From UBA8919 sp041658185 (GTDB taxonomy: Bacteria; Elusimicrobiota; UBA8919), in contig JBBAAR010000008.1 of the NCBI GenBank assembly GCA_041658185.1, positions 62,001 through 126,000 of the forward strand: a DNA stretch of 64,000 nucleotides, read 5' to 3'. The position numbers were made by a program, and so were the translations under genes. Below, piece after piece: positions 48,284 to 56,500 of this stretch (its first letter is position 1; each line of letters starts with the position of its first letter). The notes under the pieces were generated by a model, which had not been told where the DNA came from, made no database searches, and worked only from the letters and a program-made list of their open reading frames with translations.

Positions 48284-48370
48284 AATGGGGACGGAGCTAA
48301 TTAAAAGGTAAAAAGCAAGTTTTAAGACGGGGCCGGTATTTCAGATTGAATAATGTGCTCCGTCCCCATT
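48284..48370. repeat. Long inverted repeat between the HEAT genes
   Basis: AATGGGGACGGAGC (48284-48297) and GCTCCGTCCCCATT (48357-48370), 14-bp perfect arms with a 59-nt loop. The arm contains the word GGGACGGAG also found at 10860 and 12607. Confidence 0.8.
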
Positions 48371-48426
48371 ATTCCCCTATCTCTAAACGGGGTGAGAAAA
48401 AAATTAAAGCCGGAGGTTGAAAAGAT

Positions 48427-49344
48427 ATGAGAAAAATAATTTTGATTTTAGGTTGGATGGTATTAACAAATAGTATTTTTGGAGAAGAGAAAAAAAATGC
48501 TTATGAGGTTTATCAACAACAAAAAGAAAAGGGTGTCATAAAAAGCACAACTACGGTTGATATTTATGAGGAATTAGAGAGATATATGCGAAAGGCATCC
48601 AGACCGCTCGGAGGAACAGGAAGATTAACACCTGAAGAAAAAAAACGAAGGAATGAACTTCTGGAACAAGTTGATAAGAAGCGATATCAATTATTGGTAG
48701 AAAAAATAGAGAAAGAAGAAAGGGAAGAGGAAAGAAAGAAACTTATGTCTTGTGTGGAAAAAAACATAAAAAAATTGAAAAAAGGATTTAATGAGAAAAC
48801 ATTGGGGTATGCTGGAGAATTTACTATTTTGGATCTTGGGCGTGCAGGAGATTCACGGGCAGTCCCTATTTTAACAAAAATATTGTTAGAGTATGACATA
48901 AACGACAAGGGAACACCAAATAAGGCAGCTTCATGGGAAGTAAGAAAATGTGTTGCAGAAGCATTAGGTAGTATAGGTGACCTATCAGCAATACCATCGT
49001 TAAGGAAGGCGTATGAAAAAGAAAAGGATATTAAAATAAGATCCAACTGTTTTAATGCAATTGTAAATATTAGGATGATTATGCTTGGATATAAACCTTG
49101 GATGTATCCAATACCTGAAGAAGAAAAACCGATGGTAAGAAAAGTATTAACAGAACTTCTTAATGATAAGGATGAGATTGTAAGGTACGGCGCTGTGATG
49201 CGATATTGGTCTTGGCTAAATCCAGAAAACGTAGAAAAAGAAAAAATATTGTCTATAATTCGTGAAATATCCCAAAGTGCAGATGATACTGAAATCCAGC
49301 GGAAGGCAATAAATTTTTTAGAAAAAATAGAAATGAATAAATAG
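48427..49344 (+). CDS. Exported HEAT-repeat protein 2
   Basis: A 305-residue protein with signal peptide, a coiled-coil-rich charged middle (about residues 60-120) and HEAT-like repeats (DLGRAGDSRAVPILTKILLE, then VAEALGSIGDLSAIPSLRKA). The start region and leader are nearly identical to those of the first HEAT gene (MRKIILIL and the GCCGGAGGTTGAAAA site), while the rest has diverged, so the pair probably arose by duplication. Two nt before the amidase-like gene; all belong to the riboswitch-controlled transcript. Confidence 0.75.
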   Translation: MRKIILILGWMVLTNSIFGEEKKNAYEVYQQQKEKGVIKSTTTVDIYEELERYMRKASRPLGGTGRLTPEEKKRRNELLEQVDKKRYQLLVEKIEKEEREEERKKLMSCVEKNIKKLKKGFNEKTLGYAGEFTILDLGRAGDSRAVPILTKILLEYDINDKGTPNKAASWEVRKCVAEALGSIGDLSAIPSLRKAYEKEKDIKIRSNCFNAIVNIRMIMLGYKPWMYPIPEEEKPMVRKVLTELLNDKDEIVRYGAVMRYWSWLNPENVEKEKILSIIREISQSADDTEIQRKAINFLEKIEMNK

Positions 49345-49346
49345 AA

Positions 49347-50552
49347 ATGAATAAAATAAAAGTCTATTCAACGACGATATTTTTACTGTTATTTCTTTTG
49401 AATAACAGTAGTTTTGCATCCGATAGGAATGCGGAGTTTGAATACGCGAAAAGATGGTGGAATGCTGGCCCTGATAACGACAAAGATGGTATTCCTGATA
49501 ATCTTGAAGATCCTGCATATATATACAAAAATTATTACTGGGGAAAAAATTGTTCCAATTTTTTTTCACAGATTTTAATGGCTGGTGGACAGGATTTAAG
49601 TCAATTTCGGTCATATTTGTCAAACTCCAACTGGATGAATAACGAGAACTCAATAATCAATGCTGATGGTATGAACGAGTTTTTAGAATTTACTCACTGG
49701 GAAAAAACGACTATAACGAAAGATGAATTGGCTGGAAGGAAACTCGAAGATGTTATAAAAATAAGTCAATATGATGCGATTATTTATGGAGATGATGAAA
49801 CTGATCCATATCAACACGTTACTTTTATTGGACCTGGGACAGGTGATAATACAGGCAATTTAGGTTATTATGCTCATACAACAGACCGTGGCGGCGAAAA
49901 AAATTTAAACTACCCTTTTGGTCAATACTCTATTGCCAATATATATCATTTTCCAACTGAAGAAGAGGCGAAACAGAAAGAAGGAACTGATTACACCTTT
50001 TATGGTGGTGGGAATGTATATGGTGATGGTTCATTAGAATTTCTCAATTATACACCACAATTTGCTCTCAATTTCATGGGATATATATTAAATGCTTTAG
50101 GTGACTATCAGGATATGGCTGTTGGAGATATTACAAGCGGGAAACCCGGTTGTATATATATGCTGAGAGGTTTTTGCACGGATGCTTTCAGAAATGTTCC
50201 AACAATAAGGGATAAATTTAGTCCTGCCTGGACAAGTAATTCGCCTAATCACTGGGCATATTGGGTGAGAGAAACAGTATCGGTGGGTTCTGCTGCTTCT
50301 CATAGTCCCCGTACTTACACAGATGAAGATATTTGGAATGCTGTTGCTTACATTACCGACCGAGCAGGAATTTACAATGGACTCTTATCAGCAGTAGGTT
50401 ATCCTGAAAACGGTCCGAGTAAGAATATTGGACTAAAATATTACATCAAAGGTTATGTTAAAGATTCTAATGGTATTGGTATAAGCGATGTACGTGTAGA
50501 ATTATCCGGCGATGTAGAAGGATTATATACTTTAACGGATAGCAGCGGTTGA
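49347..50552 (+). CDS. Exported amidase-like protein, N-terminal part of split giant gene
   Basis: 401 residues up to TGA at 50550-50552. Signal peptide to about residue 25 (TIFLLLFLLNNSSFA), then a putative cysteine amidase/NlpC-P60-like domain (Amidase_6 type): NCSNFFSQILMAGG supplies the Cys and YQHVTFIGPG the His. Near the C-terminus KYYIKGYVKDSNGIGISDVR begins a carboxypeptidase-regulatory-like beta domain that is cut off by the TGA and continues in the same frame downstream (YEFSRLVKANYIV). The predicted role is peptidoglycan or peptide hydrolysis on a surface protein. Confidence 0.75.
   Translation: MNKIKVYSTTIFLLLFLLNNSSFASDRNAEFEYAKRWWNAGPDNDKDGIPDNLEDPAYIYKNYYWGKNCSNFFSQILMAGGQDLSQFRSYLSNSNWMNNENSIINADGMNEFLEFTHWEKTTITKDELAGRKLEDVIKISQYDAIIYGDDETDPYQHVTFIGPGTGDNTGNLGYYAHTTDRGGEKNLNYPFGQYSIANIYHFPTEEEAKQKEGTDYTFYGGGNVYGDGSLEFLNYTPQFALNFMGYILNALGDYQDMAVGDITSGKPGCIYMLRGFCTDAFRNVPTIRDKFSPAWTSNSPNHWAYWVRETVSVGSAASHSPRTYTDEDIWNAVAYITDRAGIYNGLLSAVGYPENGPSKNIGLKYYIKGYVKDSNGIGISDVRVELSGDVEGLYTLTDSSG
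50550..50552 (+). other. In-frame TGA between amidase-like and giant protein
   Basis: The frame 49347-59075 is open for 3,243 codons except for this TGA and the final stop. The codons around it (TDSSG-stop-YEFSRL) match a carboxypeptidase-regulatory-like strand turn, where Gly or Tyr is usual at this point; a GGA-to-TGA change would explain it. Confidence 0.85.
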
Positions 50553-50567
50553 TATGAGTTTAGCCGA

Positions 50568-53500
50568 TTGGTGAAGGCCAACTATATTGTTACGCCGATG
50601 AAATTAGGGTATGAATTTAATCCGGCAAATAGAAATTATCCTGCAATTGATACATCTTATGAAGATCAAAATTTTGTAATAACCCCAGATATTTCGCCTG
50701 CTGTGCCTGAAAATCTCGCTGCCACCACCGGATTGGCGGATAATAAAATAGTTGTCCACTTATCATGGACGCCAAATCAGGAAGGTGACCTTGACGGATA
50801 CAGGGTCTATCGCAATGAGGAGTTTCTTACGACATTGAGCAAGTCCGCCACATATTATATTGACCAAACAGTTTTAGAAGGCGCCACTTACAATTATTGC
50901 ATCAGTGCTTTTGACAAATCGGGGAACGAAAGCGGATATTCGTCGGTAGCAACAATTTTTATTCCGGCGTCTGAACCGTTTTTCGTTTCTGTTTCCGGAA
51001 TAATATCCCAGAATACGGTTTGGAAATATCCCGGGGTGTATACAGTTATAGGCAGTGTGGTTGTAAAACCGGGTGCTGTTTTAACCATAGAATCAGGTGT
51101 TATAGTAAAATTCCAGAATGCCACACAACTTCGTATGGAAGGTTCTGGAACTCTGGTTGCTAGTGGCGCGAAAGAAAGAAAGATAATTTTTACATCTGCT
51201 GATACAAATCCCGTTCCCGGGAAGTGGATAGGGATAGTTTTTGATTACTCAAGCGGTGACAATGTGATAAAGCATGCGACTGTTGAGTATGCGGAAACTG
51301 GAATAGATATATACAAATCCTCTGCAAGTGTAGAGGATTGTTTGATAACTAAAAACTTAAACGGAATAAAGAAATTCTACGATTCTGGTATTGTAACATC
51401 GACAATATTGGGTAAGAGATGCGTAATTAGCAGCAATACAGCATGCGGTATTCAAGTACAGAATTCAATTGTTTCCATTGAAGACAGTGTGATTACTGAT
51501 AATGGGACTTACGGTATTCGTTTCAGCAGCGGTGCGGCGATGAGTGTATCAAAAAGTACTGTGTCGTATAATCAGGGATATGGTATTTATGCATATGTTC
51601 ACAGTGGTGCAAGTGTTAAAATCAGTAGTTCGTCGGTAAGTTTTAATGAAGTTGGAGTTTATGTTAGAGGAGAAGAAGGGAAATCGGAGATTAGCCGGAA
51701 CAGAGTAGAATCCAACAATGGATACGGGATTGTTCTTGACTGGCTTGGTGTTGCGAAAGTGGCGGACAACCGGATTGGTTGTAATGGTTCCGATGGATTG
51801 CGGATAAAGAATTATTGGCAAAACATTGAGGTGCTGAATAATTTGATTTCAGATAATCTTGGCTCGGGTGTTTATTTAACAGGAGCGGTATATTCAGAGG
51901 ACCATTTAAGTATATTGGGCAATACCATAATAGGTAATCGTAATTCAGGGATGGTGGGCGAAGTAACAGGCATATATGAAAGAGGGCAACTGAAATGTGC
52001 ATACAACAACATAGTCGGAAACTCGCCTTATGCAGTTTCCTGGCTGTCTTCCGTATTATTAGAAGCAGAAAATAACTGGTGGGGTACAACAGACCCAGAG
52101 GTAATAGAAAATGCTATCTATGATTATAAGGACAATTCTGCTCTGGGACTGGTTAAATATGAGTCCTGGCTGACTTCATTCTGTGAGGCGATACCTCCAG
52201 ATGCTCCCATACTGGCGCCCGTGACGAAGGTTTCAGGAGTAATCAGTGCGAATATGGTTTGGAAATATCCCGGGATATATGTGATAAGTGGTGATATTAC
52301 GGTTGAACCAGGAGTAACCCTTACCATAGAACCTGGGGTTGAGGTGAGGGCCATGGGATATAGAGGATTAACAGTAAACGGAGCATTAGTTGCCAGCGGA
52401 ACAGAAGAGCGGAAAATAGTCTTCACATCGCAAAGAATAGAAGACCTTAGACCCGGACGATGGCCAGGGATAATTTTTAACGACGCAAGTAATGACAATA
52501 TAAGTTTGATAAAACACGCGACCGTTGAATACGCGGAGACTGGTCTAACGCTCAATAATGCCTCGCCGCGTATAGAGGATTGTCTTATTTCCCGAAATTA
52601 TACAGGGATAAGAAGGGCATATGATACCACTCTCTCTCAGCCGCTTAATCCTTTGAGCAAAGGATGTGTAATCAGCAGCAATACCGAATATGGCATTTGG
52701 ATAAACCATGCGATTGTTTCTGTGGAAGACAGTATAATTTCCGGCAATGGGGGTTACGGTATTTATTATAGTAGCGGTGGGGCAATGAACATATTAAGAA
52801 GCACCGTAACTTACAATAATAGCTATGGTATTTATGCGAGTATGAATTGCAATAGTGGGGATGTGGAAATCAGTAGTTCAGTAATAAGTCATAACTATTA
52901 TGGTGTTTACGCAAATATGAGTGCAGGGGGAGATGTAAAAGTCAATAATTCGGCGATAAATTTTAACGACCAGGGTCTTTATATTAGAGGTGGAGAAGGA
53001 GTATCAAATAATATAGAGATAGAACAAAATAAAGTAGAATCCAATAATGGATATGGGATTGGACTGTATTATGTTAGTTGGGCGAAGGTGGTAGGTAATC
53101 GGATTAGTAATAATGGTTCCGATGGATTGCAACTGAGGTATAATTACAGTTGGCGCAATGCCGAGATATTGAATAATTTAATCTCGGACAATCACGGTGC
53201 GGGAATTTATTTAGGTTGGGATGTGGTATCGTGGTTTGACCGTAGCATCATAATGGGCAATACCATAATGAATAACCGTAATTCTGGAATAGTAGGAGCG
53301 CTAACCAATAGTGATTCTACAAAGTTTCAGTTGAAATGCACATATAACAACATCACGGGAAATACGCCTTACAATCTTTCATGGCAATCGTCAATGCCGC
53401 TGTCCGCCGAGAACAACTGGTGGGGGACGACTGACGCCGAATCAATAGAGTCGGCGATTTATCATTATGCAGATAACCCAAGTTTAGGACGAGTTGAATA

Positions 53501-56500
53501 TACGCCTTATCTGACTTCTTTCTGCGAGGAAGTGCCGCCGGATACTCCCGGATTGATTCCCGTAACGGAAGTTTCCGGCATAATTACAACGAATACAATC
53601 TGGAAATATCCTGGGATATATGTAGTAAAAGATAATGTTACGGTTAATTCCGGTGTTACACTTACCATAGAACCCGGCGTTGATATATGGGTCAGGACAT
53701 CCAGATCATTGACGGTAAATGGCGCATTAGTATCGCAGGGTACGGAGAACCGAAAGATACTTTTCACATCGCAATCCATAAATCCCATACCGGGCAAATG
53801 GATAGGGATAGTATTTAACGACTCAAGTGACGATAATACAAGTATCATAAAACATGCGACGATAGAATATGCCGAATCAGGAATAACTCTCAATAATGCT
53901 TCGCCGCGTATAGAGAATTGTTTGATAGCGAGGAATTATTACGGAATAAATAGGTCTTACGATTCTACGCTTACGACGCCTATAAATCCGTTGAGCAAAG
54001 GATGTGTAATCAGCAGCAATACCTACAACGGCATTATGGTAAATCATGCAATTATTTCTGTTGAAGACAGTGTAATTTCCGACAATGGCGCGTATGGTAT
54101 TTATTTCAGCAGCGGCGGGAGTATGGAGATAATAAACAGCACTATAACAAGAAATCAGAATTGTGGAATATATGCCAGTTTATGCGACATAGGAGATGTG
54201 AAGATAAATAATTGTGTGATAACTCATAATCAATATGCAGGATTATATTGTAGATATGGAATAAAGGCAGAGATAAATAATAGCAAGGTAATATCAAATA
54301 ACGGATATGGAATAGAATTGCGTAATATATATGTCGCAAAAATTACAAATAATCAGGTCAGTCAGAACACAAATGACGGAATAAGAATAAGAGAAGAATG
54401 GCAGAGCAGTGAGCTGGCAAATAATTTAATATCGGACAATCAGGGAGCAGGGATAAATTTAACTTGGTATGTGGCATCATATACAAATCAGGCAAAGATA
54501 ATGGGAAATACGATAACGGGGAATCAAAATTCCGGGATAACAGGAGCAGTGAGTAGTGAAAATAAATTTCAATTACTCTTTGCCGACAACAACATATTTG
54601 GTAATGCACCTTATGACGTTAACTGGCAATCATCAATACCATTAGATGCCGAGAACAACTGGTGGGGGACTGATGATAAAGAAATTATTTCTCAGCATAT
54701 ATATGATTTTTATGATAACTCGAATGTCGGTAAAATTACTTATGAACCATATCTTGTGTCCCCCTGGCCCAATACACTTCCGCCGGCAGATATAACTGAT
54801 CTGGTAGCGTATGCCGGACCCGGATTGAGAGAGATAACACTTGTATGGACATCACCTGGAAATGACGGAAATCAATGGAATATAGTCGGTGGAAAGTACA
54901 AAATTGTTTATAGTAATGTTTATCCGGTGGCATCAACCGAGATTGTTTGGTCAACGAATACAACCCATGGGAAGTTAGAGAATTATAGAGTTACAGGATT
55001 AGCAAACAATACAACTTACTGGTTTTATGTTATGACCTGTGATGAAGCGGGGAACTGGTCGGAACCATCAAATACTGCAAATACAAAGACATATGCTGTA
55101 TCAGAAAGCACAGATGGTTTAGTTTCTTTAATTTATGAATTTGCAACATTGGAAGGTAAAACAACAGATGTTTTTATCAACATAGAAAGCACCACAACAG
55201 AACAAGCAACAATAGCGATTTCAACAGCGACTGATTCGGGTTTTGGAACATTTTCATCTCTATATGATTTTGGTCCCACTGGTACAGTATTTTCAAAACC
55301 AGCGGGTTTGACATTCTATTACATTGACCCGCCATATGGTGAAGAGACGCTTAATGTCTATAAGTATGACGAAAATATTGGTGGCTGGCAACCTCTAACT
55401 AAATTGGAGCAAAATACAACTGAAAACTGGATAAAAGTAGAGATAACTTCGCTGTCGTTATTTGTGGTGTTAATCGATATAAAGCCACCGGAGATTGTGA
55501 TAAATTCGCTTGTGGAAAATAAAAAATACGTGGCAACCGTTGATAAAATAAAGATAGATTTTGCGGTTACCGATAACACCGACCCTGCCCCGCAATACAG
55601 TTTTTACCTGACCGATTTGGAAGACGGCACGACGATGGCAATAAATATCGGTGATGAAATAGAGCCGCTGACGATAGACGACGGGTTCTGGACACTTACG
55701 ATAAATGCGAAGGATTGGATAGGCAACGTTTCCTCAAAGACGGTAAAGTTTGAAGTGATACATGACATACAGCCGCCGAGGACGGCGTTAACCATTGGTA
55801 ATCCAAAGTATGATAATTATATAACCAGCGGAACTTTGATTACATTGAATGCAACTGATGATTTAATAAATGTTGAAGATGGCAAAGGTCTCGGAGTAAA
55901 AGAGACAAAATATAGGATAGACAATGGCGACTGGCAGGTTTACACAACATCATTTACAGTTCCAATAGAAAGTTCTCACACGGTAACATATTACAGCGTT
56001 GATATTATAGGCAATACAGAGCAGTCACAAACATTAAATTTAACGGTTGATAACACTGCACCTGTAACAGAAATAACTGTGTCATCGCCACAATGTACAA
56101 GTGACGGTAAACTCTGGATAAGTTCAGAGACAGCGATAATACTTTCAGCAACTGATGGCGGAATAATTCCTTGCGGCGTAAAATACACCGAATACAGGAT
56201 AAATGACGGACAATGGACAAACTATACAACGGGGTTTAACCTGACGGGACCGAATGGAAGTTATACAATTGTTTACTATAGTGCCGACAATTTAGATAAT
56301 CTGGAAACATACAAAACGTTGACTGTCCAATTGGACACCACACCGCCGGTTACAGCGGTTACAATTGCCGAGCCGAAATATGTAAGTGACGAAAAAATCT
56401 GGATTACATCAAGCACGGCGATAACACTAATTTCAACGGATAGCGGCTGCGGAGTAAAAAATATGGAATACAAAATTGACGACGATTCCTACACCGCTTA

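Noticed and set aside
50550..50552. TGA as selenocysteine or recoded glycine codon
   Set aside because: TGA ends many intact genes here (asd, epimerase, secF and others), so the code is standard. The site is a structural turn, not a redox centre, and I saw no convincing SECIS hairpin directly after it. Read-through or mutation is more likely.
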